Under the pieces are notes generated by a model that was given only the letters and a program-made list of their open reading frames with translations, was not told the DNA's origin and searched no databases. This document shows positions 17,815 to 25,642 of a DNA stretch of 64,000 nt, in pieces. Source of the stretch: Pseudomonas sp. FP453 (GTDB lineage: Bacteria; Pseudomonadota; Gammaproteobacteria; Pseudomonadales; Pseudomonadaceae); NCBI RefSeq assembly GCF_030687495.1, contig NZ_CP117435.1, forward strand, positions 5,894,501 through 5,958,500. Reading direction: 5' to 3'. The stretch's first letter is position 1; each line of letters opens with the position of its first letter. A program made the position numbers and the translations under genes.

Positions 17815-19209
17815 TTAAACAGCGAAGATCTTGCCAGGGTTCATGATCCCGTTCGGGTCGAACACGGCTTTGACGGCTTTCATGTAGTCGATTTCAACCG
17901 GCGAACGGCTGTAAGTCAGGTAATCGCGCTTGGTCATGCCCACGCCGTGTTCGGCGGAGATCGAACCGTTGTACTTCTCGACGGTTTCAAACACCCACTT
18001 GTTCACGGTGGCGCACTTGGCGAAGAACTCGTCCTTGCTCAGGTTTTCTGGCTTGAGGATGTTCAGGTGCAGGTTGCCGTCGCCGATGTGGCCAAACCAG
18101 ACGATTTCGAAGTCCGGGTAGTGTTCGCCGACGATCGCGTCGATTTCCTTCAAGAACGCCGGCACTTTCGACACAGTGACCGAGATGTCGTTCTTGTACG
18201 GGGTCCAGTGGGAAATGGTCTCGGAGATGTACTCGCGCAGTTTCCACAGGTTGTGCAGCTGGGTTTCGCTCTGGCTCATCACGCCGTCCAGCACCCAGCC
18301 CTGCTCCACGCAGTGTTCGAAGGTTTCCAGCGCGTGGTTGGCGACTTCTTCGGTGGTGGCTTCGAATTCCAGCAGGGCGTAGAACGGGCACTCGGTTTCG
18401 AACGGCGCCGGCACATCGCCACGGCCGAGGACTTTGGCCAGGGCCTTGTCGGAGAAGAACTCAAAGGCGGTCAGGTCGAGTTTGTTCTGGAACGCGTGCA
18501 GCACCGGCATGATCGAGTCGAAATCGGTGGTGCCGAGGACCATCGCGGTGAGGTTTTTCGGCGCCCGGTCCAGGCGCATGGTGGCTTCCACCACAAAGCC
18601 CAGGGTGCCTTCCGCGCCGATAAACAGCTGGCGCATGTCGTAGCCGGTGGCGTTCTTGATCAGGTCGCGGTTCAGTTCCAGCACGTCGCCCTTGCCGGTG
18701 ACGACCTTCATGCCGGCCACCCAGTTGCGGGTCATGCCGTAGCGAATTACCTTGATCCCGCCGGCATTGGTGCCGATATTGCCGCCAATCTGGCTGGAAC
18801 CGGACGACGCGAAGTCCACCGGGTAGTACAGGCCGTTTTCTTCAGCGACGTTCTGCAATTGCTTGGTGACCACGCCCGGCTGGCACACGGCGGTGCGGTC
18901 GGTGAGGTTCACGTCGAGGATCTGGTTCATATAGTCGAACGACACGACCACTTCGCCATTAGCGGCCACGGCGGCGGCGGACAGGCCAGTACGGCCACCG
19001 GATGGCACCAGTGCCACCTTGTGCTCATTGGCCCAACGCACAATGGCCTGGACCTGCTCGATGGTCTTGGGGAAGACAATGGCGGTCGGCGCGGGTGCGA
19101 AGTGCTTGGTCCAATCCTTGCCGTAAGCCTCCAGGGAGTCTGCATCGGTCAGCACTTTGCCAGGCTCAACCAGGGTCTTCAGCTCATCAATCAGGGCAGG
19201 ATGGGTCAT
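17815..19209 (-). CDS. FAD-binding D-2-hydroxyglutarate dehydrogenase
   Basis: Oxidises D-2-hydroxyglutarate to 2-oxoglutarate and passes electrons to an acceptor such as ETF. In pseudomonads it recycles the D-2-hydroxyglutarate made by SerA. The 464 residues contain the PCMH FAD-binding motifs PSGGRTGLSAAAVA and GGNIGTNAGGIKVIRYG, and the C-terminal metal-site motifs GHIGDGNLHLN and EHGVGMTKRDYL. The start MTHPALIDELKTLV at 19207-19209 follows family length; an ATG at 19231-19233, eight codons upstream, has a better Shine-Dalgarno (AGGATGACC just before it) and is a real alternative. It is divergent from serA. Confidence 0.9.
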   Translation of the reverse strand: MTHPALIDELKTLVEPGKVLTDADSLEAYGKDWTKHFAPAPTAIVFPKTIEQVQAIVRWANEHKVALVPSGGRTGLSAAAVAANGEVVVSFDYMNQILDVNLTDRTAVCQPGVVTKQLQNVAEENGLYYPVDFASSGSSQIGGNIGTNAGGIKVIRYGMTRNWVAGMKVVTGKGDVLELNRDLIKNATGYDMRQLFIGAEGTLGFVVEATMRLDRAPKNLTAMVLGTTDFDSIMPVLHAFQNKLDLTAFEFFSDKALAKVLGRGDVPAPFETECPFYALLEFEATTEEVANHALETFEHCVEQGWVLDGVMSQSETQLHNLWKLREYISETISHWTPYKNDISVTVSKVPAFLKEIDAIVGEHYPDFEIVWFGHIGDGNLHLNILKPENLSKDEFFAKCATVNKWVFETVEKYNGSISAEHGVGMTKRDYLTYSRSPVEIDYMKAVKAVFDPNGIMNPGKIFAV

Positions 19210-19414
19210 CGACAGAACTCTCGAACAATTCATGGTCATCCTGAGAACGCTTCACGTCGCAGGAATAGGTGTTTAGCGGGGCGCGTATGCTAGCATACCG
19301 CCCCCGCAGGACAGAGCCCAAGGGCGTTTCTGCGGTGACGGCTTTCCTGCCGTCCGGGTCAGCTTGTGCTGCTCGATTCCCTGCCATTTTTCTCCGGGAT
19401 ACAGGTTTACGCAG

Positions 19415-20644
19415 ATGAGCAAGACTTCTCTCGATAAGAGCAAGATCAAGTTCCTTCTTCTGGAAGGCGTCCACCCATCGGCTGTCGACGTTCTGAAAGC
19501 CGCCGGGTACACCAGCATTGAGTACATCACCAGTTCTCTGCCGGAAGCCCAACTCAAGGAAAAGATCGCCGACGCGCACTTCATCGGCATTCGCTCCCGC
19601 ACTCAGCTGACCGAAGAAATCTTCGACCACGCCAAGAAACTCGTGGCAGTCGGCTGTTTCTGCATCGGCACCAACCAGGTCGACCTCAACGCAGCGCGCG
19701 AGCGCGGCATCGCGGTGTTCAACGCACCGTACTCCAATACCCGTTCCGTTGCGGAGCTGGTGCTGGCCGAGGCGATCCTGCTGTTGCGCGGCATTCCTGA
19801 GAAGAACGCTTCCTGCCACCGTGGCGGCTGGATCAAAAGCGCGGCCAACTCCTTCGAAATCCGCGGCAAGAAGCTGGGTATCGTCGGTTACGGCTCCATT
19901 GGTACTCAGCTGTCGGTATTGGCTGAAGGTCTGGGCATGCAGGTGTTCTTCTACGACACCCTGACCAAGCTGCCATTGGGCAACGCCACCCAAGTGGCCA
20001 GCCTGACCGAGCTGCTGGGCATGTCCGACATCGTCACCCTGCACGTCCCGGAAACCGCTGAGACCCAGTGGATGATCGGCGAGAAGGAAATCCGCGCCAT
20101 CAAGAAAGGCGGCATCCTGATCAACGCGGCACGCGGCACCGTGGTCGAGCTGGACGCCCTGGCCGACGCGATCAAGGACAAGCACCTGATCGGCGCGGCC
20201 ATCGACGTGTTCCCGGTGGAGCCACGCTCCAACGACGACATCTTCGAAAGCCCGCTGCGTGGCCTGGACAACGTGATCCTGACCCCGCACATCGGCGGTT
20301 CCACTGCCGAAGCCCAAGCCAACATCGGCCTGGAAGTGTCGGAGAAGCTGGTCAAGTACAGCGACAACGGTACCTCGGTATCGTCGGTGAACTTCCCGGA
20401 AGTGGCCCTGCCGGCTCACCCTGGCAAGCACCGTCTGCTGCACATCCACCAGAACATCCCTGGCGTGATGATGGAGATCAACAAGGTCTTCGCGGAAAAC
20501 GGCATCAACATCTCCGGTCAGTTCCTGCAGACCAACGAGAAGGTCGGCTACGTGGTCATCGACGTCGACGCCGAGTACTCGGACCTGGCGCAAGAGAAGC
20601 TGCAGCACATCAAAGGCACGATTCGTAGCCGCGTGTTGTTCTAA
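19415..20644 (+). CDS. serA: D-3-phosphoglycerate dehydrogenase
   Basis: First enzyme of serine synthesis; it can also reduce 2-oxoglutarate to D-2-hydroxyglutarate. The 409 residues show the NAD-binding loop LGIVGYGSIGTQ at 154-165, the substrate-binding and catalytic region with NAARGTVVELDALADAI near 232, the catalytic His in TPHIGGSTAEAQ near 292, and a C-terminal ACT domain for serine feedback (about 335-409). ATG at 19415 was chosen over an open-frame start 17 codons earlier because MSKTSLDKSKIKFLLLEG is the family N-terminus. A strong terminator follows. Confidence 0.97.
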   Translation: MSKTSLDKSKIKFLLLEGVHPSAVDVLKAAGYTSIEYITSSLPEAQLKEKIADAHFIGIRSRTQLTEEIFDHAKKLVAVGCFCIGTNQVDLNAARERGIAVFNAPYSNTRSVAELVLAEAILLLRGIPEKNASCHRGGWIKSAANSFEIRGKKLGIVGYGSIGTQLSVLAEGLGMQVFFYDTLTKLPLGNATQVASLTELLGMSDIVTLHVPETAETQWMIGEKEIRAIKKGGILINAARGTVVELDALADAIKDKHLIGAAIDVFPVEPRSNDDIFESPLRGLDNVILTPHIGGSTAEAQANIGLEVSEKLVKYSDNGTSVSSVNFPEVALPAHPGKHRLLHIHQNIPGVMMEINKVFAENGINISGQFLQTNEKVGYVVIDVDAEYSDLAQEKLQHIKGTIRSRVLF

Positions 20645-20662
20645 GGTTTCAACGGCACCAAC

Positions 20663-20693
20663 AAAAAGGGAGCCCCTCGGGGCTCCCTTTTTT
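20663..20693. terminator. Bidirectional rho-independent terminator
   Basis: GC-rich hairpin gggagcccc / ggggctccc (20668-20676 and 20679-20687) with an A-run on the left and a T-run on the right. It can stop both serA (+) and the convergent DUF4399 gene (-). Confidence 0.92.
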
Positions 20694-20708
20694 GCATCTG
20701 AACAAATC

Positions 20709-21149
20709 TTACTTAACGTTAACCGTGATCACTTTCGAGGCTACAGTAGGTTCGAACTGGCGGTGTACGTTATCGCCTGCCACCAGTTGCAGGGTGTGCT
20801 TGCCAGGGGTCAGGGTCAGTTCGGTTTCGGTCTGGGCCTTGCCGAAGTGGATCGAGGTGGCATCGGCCGGAATCGGTTCATCGGCCTTGAGCGACTGCAC
20901 GTCGCGATCGACCAGCAGGTGATGGTGACCAGCGCCATGCACTTGCTTGTCGATGGGCTCCAGGTCCAGGCCCTTGACGCCGAATTTGACGGTGAAGGTC
21001 TTGTCGACGGTCGCGCCGTCTTTAGGCGAGACGATAAACACTTCGGCACCTGCAGGCGCTGGGGTACGCGGCAGGTCTGCGGCGTTGGCCAACATCGAGG
21101 CACCCAGCAGCAGGCTGGCAATCGTTGCACGGGACAAAAGGGCTTTCAT
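20709..21149 (-). CDS. DUF4399 domain periplasmic protein
   Basis: A 146-residue protein with a clear Sec signal peptide (MKALLSRATIASLLLGASMLANA, cleavage near 23). The mature domain has EVFIVSPKDGATVDKTFTV, the conserved GAGHHHLLVD metal-like histidine cluster and PGKHTLQLVAGD. This matches DUF4399, a small beta-sandwich domain of unknown function; the HHH cluster hints at metal binding. ATG at 21147-21149 was chosen because it begins the signal peptide. It is convergent with serA and divergent from the short solute-binding gene. Confidence 0.85.
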   Translation of the reverse strand: MKALLSRATIASLLLGASMLANAADLPRTPAPAGAEVFIVSPKDGATVDKTFTVKFGVKGLDLEPIDKQVHGAGHHHLLVDRDVQSLKADEPIPADATSIHFGKAQTETELTLTPGKHTLQLVAGDNVHRQFEPTVASKVITVNVK

Positions 21150-21283
21150 TCGCTTCTCCAGTTTTTCGGTGAAATCTGTAGGGTTATGACAACTTCGCGA
21201 CAAATTGCTGTCCAAGGCACTCAACACCATAGCAAAGCGATGCTGAACGGCGCCTCGCACATAAAAATTCTCTAGGAGTGACC

Positions 21284-21778
21284 ATGCGCTTTTCGCCTGG
21301 CCTGTTACTTGTGCTGCCCCTGATGAGCCCCTTGGCTCACGCCGAACTGGTCGATGACGTATTTGACCGTGGCGAACTGCGTATCGCCCTTGAAGCCAAC
21401 ACCCCGCCGTTCAACTTCAAGGAGGGCGACAAACTCACCGGGTTTGAAGTGGAACTGGGTGAGCAACTGGCCAAGGAAATGGACGTACGCCCCTCGTTTA
21501 TCACCACCGACGACGCCGATCTGCTGCCGGGAGTGGAAACCGGCAAGTACGACGTGGCCATTAACCATATCGCTATGACTGCCCTGTTGCAGGATCGGTT
21601 CGATTTCAGTGAGGCGTACAACGAAAAGCCGGAGCTGGCGATCCCGTTCCAGAAAGGCAACCCGGCGTTCAAGGCGAGCTTGGACAAGGCGTTGCAGCGG
21701 GTGAAGGAGGATGGGCGGTTGAAGGCGTTGGCGCAGAAGTGGCTTGAAAGCGAGACACCGGCAGCCCAGGCACAGTAA
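21284..21778 (+). CDS. Shortened amino-acid-type ABC solute-binding protein
   Basis: A 164-residue secreted protein of the SBP_bac_3 family. It has a signal peptide (MRFSPGLLLVLPLMSPLAHA), then lobe-I sequence RGELRIALEANTPPFNFKEG and TGFEVELGEQLAKEMDV. Normal family members are about 240-270 residues. Here FDFSEAYNEKPE jumps straight to LAIPFQKGNPAFKASLDKAL, so nearly all of lobe II is absent while the frame is intact. It may be a remnant of an in-frame deletion or a non-canonical binder. Start ATG 21284 has AGGAG five bases upstream. No permease or ATPase gene is adjacent. Confidence 0.8.
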   Translation: MRFSPGLLLVLPLMSPLAHAELVDDVFDRGELRIALEANTPPFNFKEGDKLTGFEVELGEQLAKEMDVRPSFITTDDADLLPGVETGKYDVAINHIAMTALLQDRFDFSEAYNEKPELAIPFQKGNPAFKASLDKALQRVKEDGRLKALAQKWLESETPAAQAQ

Positions 21779-21784
21779 ATCAAA

Positions 21785-21872
21785 TGTGGGAGCTGGCTTA
21801 CCTGCGATAGCGGTGGGTCAGCAACTGATGTGGGACTGATATACCGCTATCGCAGGCAAGCCAGCTCCCACA
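21785..21872. repeat. REP pair (inverted, GAGCTGG core, spacer type A)
   Basis: Facing REP arms around the spacer gatagcggtgggtcagcaac ... ctgatataccgctatc, nearly the same spacer as the pair at 23912-23999. The left arm has cttac for cttgc. It lies between the convergent solute-binding gene and the DUF523 gene. Confidence 0.9.
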
Positions 21873-21877
21873 TTGAA

Positions 21878-22372
21878 CTACACATTTTCTGAGAGATGGG
21901 CCAAGGCCACCGCCGCCTCGGGTAGCTCCAGCTCGCTGAAGACTTGTACACCATGGCGTTTCAGCAGCGCCGCTGTCACGCCTTCGCCGCTGACTTTCAC
22001 GCCACTAAACGTGCCATCGTACGTCAGCAAATTCCCACAAGACGGGCTGTTCGCCTTGAGCACAGCAATGCGGATGTTATGCCGCTGCGCCAACGCCAAC
22101 GCCTGCCGCGCACCGTCGAGAAAGGCCGCACTGAAATCCTCGCCCTCGGCCGTCAAAACCTGCGCACGTCCTTCCCAAACATCCACGCCCTGACCGCCGG
22201 GAATCTCTGCGGACGGACGCGGCGTCGGCAAGCCGCCCGACACTTCCGGACAGATCGCAACCACCCGCCCTTCGGCCTGCCACGCCGCCAATTGATCGAA
22301 CGGCCCGCTGGCGCCACCGTCGTAGCGCACCTTGTGCCCGAGCAAACAGCGGCTGATCAGAATCTTTTCCAT
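21878..22372 (-). CDS. DUF523 domain-containing protein (YbbK-like)
   Basis: A 164-residue cytoplasmic protein with the DUF523 cysteine motifs: ISRCLLGHKVRYDGG at residues 6-20, AICPEVSGGLPTPRP near 46 and LKANSPSCGNL near 107. The conserved cysteines suggest a metal or iron-sulfur site, but no function is established. ATG at 22370-22372 is two bases from the stop of the upstream 2OG-oxygenase gene, so the two are surely co-transcribed. Confidence 0.88.
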   Translation of the reverse strand: MEKILISRCLLGHKVRYDGGASGPFDQLAAWQAEGRVVAICPEVSGGLPTPRPSAEIPGGQGVDVWEGRAQVLTAEGEDFSAAFLDGARQALALAQRHNIRIAVLKANSPSCGNLLTYDGTFSGVKVSGEGVTAALLKRHGVQVFSELELPEAAVALAHLSENV

Positions 22373-22374
22373 GC

Positions 22375-23016
22375 TTAAAACGGCTCGTTGCCGCGCCGGC
22401 GAAACCAGCCGGTGAGGGACAGGCGTTCGCGCGTGGCGGGCATGACTTCGTGGGGCACCTCGCCGGACAGGAACACCACCAGGCAACCGCCGGCCGGCAC
22501 CACGTCGTATTCGACGTCGCTCTTGAGGTACATGCGCAACTGGCCGCCATGTTCGGGCAGCCAGGCGTCGTTCAAGTAGATCACCGCCGAGACCATGCGC
22601 CGGTCATCATCGCGGAAACGGTCGAGGTGCTTGAGGTAGAACGCCCCCGGTGGATACATCGCGAAGTGGCTTTCGAAGTCTTCCAGGCCGAGGAACAGGC
22701 TGCGGTTCATCGCCAGGCGCAGGCTGTCCATCACAGCCATGTAAGTGCCGCAGACGGCCGCGTCGCCCTCTTCCAGCCACTGGATGTGGTCACCGCGAAT
22801 GCCCTCGCGAATTTCCTGGGCCGGCCCGCGTCCTACAGCCGCCGGGGCCAGTTCACCTTCGGCCGCACGTTTACGGCACTCAGCCGCCAGTTCCAGGGTC
22901 AGAGCCTGGGGCAGGAAGCCGTCCTGCCGCGACCAGCCCTTTTCGGCGAGGTCGTCGACAATACGTTGCAACAGCGGGTGATCGAAGGGTATTTGCATGG
23001 CGCGCATAGTATCCAT
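22375..23016 (-). CDS. 2-oxoglutarate/Fe(II)-dependent dioxygenase family protein
   Basis: A protein of about 213 residues resembling prolyl-4-hydroxylase-type 2OG oxygenases. The iron ligands are visible as His-x-Asp in LKHLDRFRDDD and the distal His in GEVPHEVMPA; the 2-oxoglutarate-binding Arg follows in TRERLSLTGWFRRR. The HGGQLRMYL strand is typical of the fold. The substrate is unknown. Three closely spaced ATGs (22996-22998, 23005-23007, 23014-23016) compete for the start and no Shine-Dalgarno decides clearly. It is translationally close to DUF523. Confidence 0.85.
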   Translation of the reverse strand: MDTMRAMQIPFDHPLLQRIVDDLAEKGWSRQDGFLPQALTLELAAECRKRAAEGELAPAAVGRGPAQEIREGIRGDHIQWLEEGDAAVCGTYMAVMDSLRLAMNRSLFLGLEDFESHFAMYPPGAFYLKHLDRFRDDDRRMVSAVIYLNDAWLPEHGGQLRMYLKSDVEYDVVPAGGCLVVFLSGEVPHEVMPATRERLSLTGWFRRRGNEPF

Positions 23017-23139
23017 ACGCCTGTAAATCCGACAGCGCCGTTGAGCGTCTGCATACACTTTAGTCAGGTGACTGATAGGACTTCTCGACAAATCCTACGC
23101 CCGACACGGACAATAGTGGCCGACTGACAGGAGTCCCTA

Positions 23140-23892
23140 ATGCGTCGTTTGTTTTTATCCTTGCTGATGTTCTGCGTTTTGCCCGCCTGGGCAGACGGCC
23201 ATGACCAGTTGTACAAGGTCGCCGGCTGGGCCGAACAACGTGCGCATTTCAATGACGCCCTCAGCGCCGCCCAGCAACGCTACCGCAATAGCCTGCCGCC
23301 GGCGGTGTTCCAGGCGCTGGTGGACAACAGCAATAAACGCTTCGCCGCCCAGGCCATGGACCAGCGTGCCGAAGCGCAATTGCGCAAGAACCTGGCGGAC
23401 CCGGCACCGGCCCTGGCGTTTTTCCAATCACCGTTGGGCCGCAAGATCGTCGCCGCCGAGTTGCTCTCCACGCGCCGCGACCAGTTGGCGAAAAACGCCC
23501 AGGGCCTGCCGAAAATCGAAGCCGACGCGACGCGCAGCCTGATCATTGGTCATTTGGCGCAAGCGTTGCCGGCCCGTGAAGCCGGCGCGGAAGTCAGCCT
23601 GGCGATTGCCGGCGTGGCGGCCGACAGCCTGAGCCAGATGATCCCCGGCCTGCTCGGCGGTGGTCAGGCGCAAGGCATGTTGAATGGCCAGCGTGAGCGG
23701 TTGATGCAGCAGATTGGCAATGACCTGAACAATACGTTGCTGTACGTCTATCGGGATTTGTCTGACCCGGAGCTGGAAGAATTCGCCACGTTTGCGGAGT
23801 CGGCGGAGGGGAAGGCGTATTACCAGGCTGCATTAGCAGCGATCCGAGCGGGACTTGCTGTGGGCCAAAGCACTTCAAGCCTGACACAGTAA
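23140..23892 (+). CDS. DUF2059 domain-containing secreted protein
   Basis: A 250-residue protein with a signal peptide (MRRLFLSLLMFCVLPAWA). The helical mature region matches DUF2059 around residues 150-220, including the run DLSDPELEEFATFAESAEGK near the C-terminus typical of that domain. Its function is unknown. It is divergent from the 2OG-oxygenase gene (123 bp between starts) and followed at 23912 by a REP pair. Confidence 0.82.
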   Translation: MRRLFLSLLMFCVLPAWADGHDQLYKVAGWAEQRAHFNDALSAAQQRYRNSLPPAVFQALVDNSNKRFAAQAMDQRAEAQLRKNLADPAPALAFFQSPLGRKIVAAELLSTRRDQLAKNAQGLPKIEADATRSLIIGHLAQALPAREAGAEVSLAIAGVAADSLSQMIPGLLGGGQAQGMLNGQRERLMQQIGNDLNNTLLYVYRDLSDPELEEFATFAESAEGKAYYQAALAAIRAGLAVGQSTSSLTQ

Positions 23893-23911
23893 TCAGTCTG
23901 GGTGAGGTTTG

Positions 23912-23999
23912 TGTGGGAGCTGGCTTGCCTGCGATAGCGGTGGGTCAGCAACTTATGAGGGACTGATGCACCGCTATCGCAGGCAAGCCAGTTCCCACA
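23912..23999. repeat. REP pair (inverted, GAGCTGG core, spacer type A)
   Basis: Facing REP arms with spacer gatagcggtgggtcagcaac ... actgatgcaccgctatc. The right arm has agttccc for agctccc. It lies between the convergent DUF2059 gene and the hydrolase pseudogene. Confidence 0.9.
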
Positions 24000-24012
24000 T
24001 TTTTTGACCGAG

Positions 24013-24938
24013 TTACTTCAGGTGGTCGGTGAGGTACTTGAAGTATTCCTCGCGTATCTCCGCAATTTCATTCGCCAAATGATGCCTACCCCGCGCCAGC
24101 ATCAGCACCTCGGGCTCTTCAAACTTACCCCGCAGCACCTGCAGATTGTGCTGCCAGTCCACCGTCATATCTTCCTCGCCTTGCACAATCACCGGCCGCC
24201 GCGGGCTGCGCGGTGCGGCTTCGATGCGTTTGATCCAGCGCGCCAAGGCGCCGACCCAGGCGGTGGGCAATTGGCGCGGCTGCAACGGGTCGGCTTCGAG
24301 GAACGGCCGAAATGCCGGGTCGTGGGTGTTATCGCTGAACCGCCGCGCGATGCCTTTGACGAACGGCCGCAGCAAGTAATAGCTGAGTTGCGACCAGCCC
24401 CACGCCCGTGGCCGTACCAGCGGCGACAGCAGGAACGTCTTGCCCTGGGCCGGACTGTCGGCGCCATGGTTGAGCAGATGATCCACCACCACCGCGCCGC
24501 CCGTGCTCTGCCCGAACAAGTGCCAGGGGTTGCGGCAGTTGCAGCGCTTTCGCCTCGGCAAACAGCGCCTGCACGACCTGCTGGTACACCGCGAAATCGT
24601 CGATGCTGGCGCGCACGCCGCTGGACAGACCATGCCCCCGGCAAATCGCAGGCGATCACCACAAAGCCCTGGTCCAGCGCCCACTTCACCACATGGCGAT
24701 ACAGCCCCATGTGGTCGTAAAAGCCGTGGTACATGAACATTGTCGCCACCGGCACAGCCGGCCACCACACTTGCGCAACCACCTCAAACCCCGCCACCTC
24801 GAAACGCCCCAGGCGACTCACGGCCTGATCAAGCCCGTAGAAACGCTGGTAGACCCGCGCCTCGGCGGACAGCGCTTGCGCCTCCATCAGGGGCTGCAAG
24901 CTTTCGCGCAGATGATCGGGGTCAAAGGTGACGGGCAT
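24013..24938 (-). pseudogene. Alpha/beta hydrolase with two apparent +1 frameshifts
   Basis: The family sequence is split over three minus-strand frames. MPVTFDPDHLRESLQPLM through AGFEVVAQVWW to VIACDLPG is in the first, RASIDDFAVYQQVVQALF in the second, and WHLFGQSTGGAVVVDHLL to the stop at 24013 in the third. The nucleophile elbow is GQSTG. Dropping one base from the C5 run at 24635-24639 restores CDLPGHGLSSGVRAS, and dropping one from the G4 run at 24526-24529 restores LPQPWHLFGQST. The corrected gene would be 307 residues, a monoacylglycerol-lipase-like hydrolase. Either a decayed gene or two homopolymer sequencing errors. Confidence 0.85.
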
Positions 24939-25036
24939 AAAGGCTTCCAGACTACGGCGCGGATGAATATCGAGCTGCGATATTCATCTGTCAGGACAAG
25001 CATGGCAAGCTACGCGACCTTCGAGGATACATCTGA

Positions 25037-25612
25037 ATGCGACCGCCCTTCCGTTCCGCCCTGTTCGCCAGCCTGCTCCTGGTCCTCTGCGCCGGCGTGC
25101 TGTGGGCGGCGTACGACTGGTTCCAGGGCCGCTACCTGCGCGCCTTCAGCGAACACACGGCGGTGTTTTCCGGTGACCCGTTGCAACTGCCCGCCGACCT
25201 CGCCGGCCCCGGCCCGATCCGCCTGGTGCACTTCTGGGACCCGGCCTGCCCGTGCAACGTCGGCAACCAGCAACACCTCGGCGAGTTGATCGAGCACTAT
25301 GCGCCCCAGGGCGTCGAGTTCTACGCCCTGCAAAAAGCCGGCAGCCACGGCCAACTGCCCGACAACCTGCGCCAGATGAAAATCCTCACCGCCCTGCCCG
25401 GCGCCGATCAAGTGCCGGCCAGCCCCGCCGTGGGCATCTGGGATCGCACGGGCAAACTCGCGTATTTCGGGCCCTACAGCGAAGGGCTGACGTGCAATTC
25501 CAGCAACAGTTTTATCGAGCCGATCCTGCAGGCGCTGGAAGACGGCCGCGAGGTGAATGCCACGCACACCCTGGCGGTGGGCTGCTATTGTTCGTGGCCT
25601 AAAGAGCAGTAG
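25037..25612 (+). CDS. DUF6436 thioredoxin-fold, membrane-anchored protein
   Basis: A 191-residue protein with one N-terminal helix (about residues 8-27) and an outward thioredoxin-like domain. The strand RLVHFWDPACPCNVGNQQH near 60-78 places a CPC pair where thioredoxins have CxxC. The C-terminus has further cysteines (TCNSSNS, VGCYCSWPK). This matches DUF6436 as I recall it; a redox role is inferred, not shown. It is 30 bp upstream of the penicillin-acylase-family gene on the same strand, suggesting a periplasmic folding or redox partnership. Confidence 0.75.
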   Translation: MRPPFRSALFASLLLVLCAGVLWAAYDWFQGRYLRAFSEHTAVFSGDPLQLPADLAGPGPIRLVHFWDPACPCNVGNQQHLGELIEHYAPQGVEFYALQKAGSHGQLPDNLRQMKILTALPGADQVPASPAVGIWDRTGKLAYFGPYSEGLTCNSSNSFIEPILQALEDGREVNATHTLAVGCYCSWPKEQ

Positions 25613-25642
25613 TCCGTTACCCATTCTGGCTAAGGAAAGTTC

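Noticed and set aside
21278..21283. GTG at 21278 as start of the short solute-binding protein
   Set aside because: It overlaps the AGGAG Shine-Dalgarno that serves the ATG at 21284, so the ATG is the real start.
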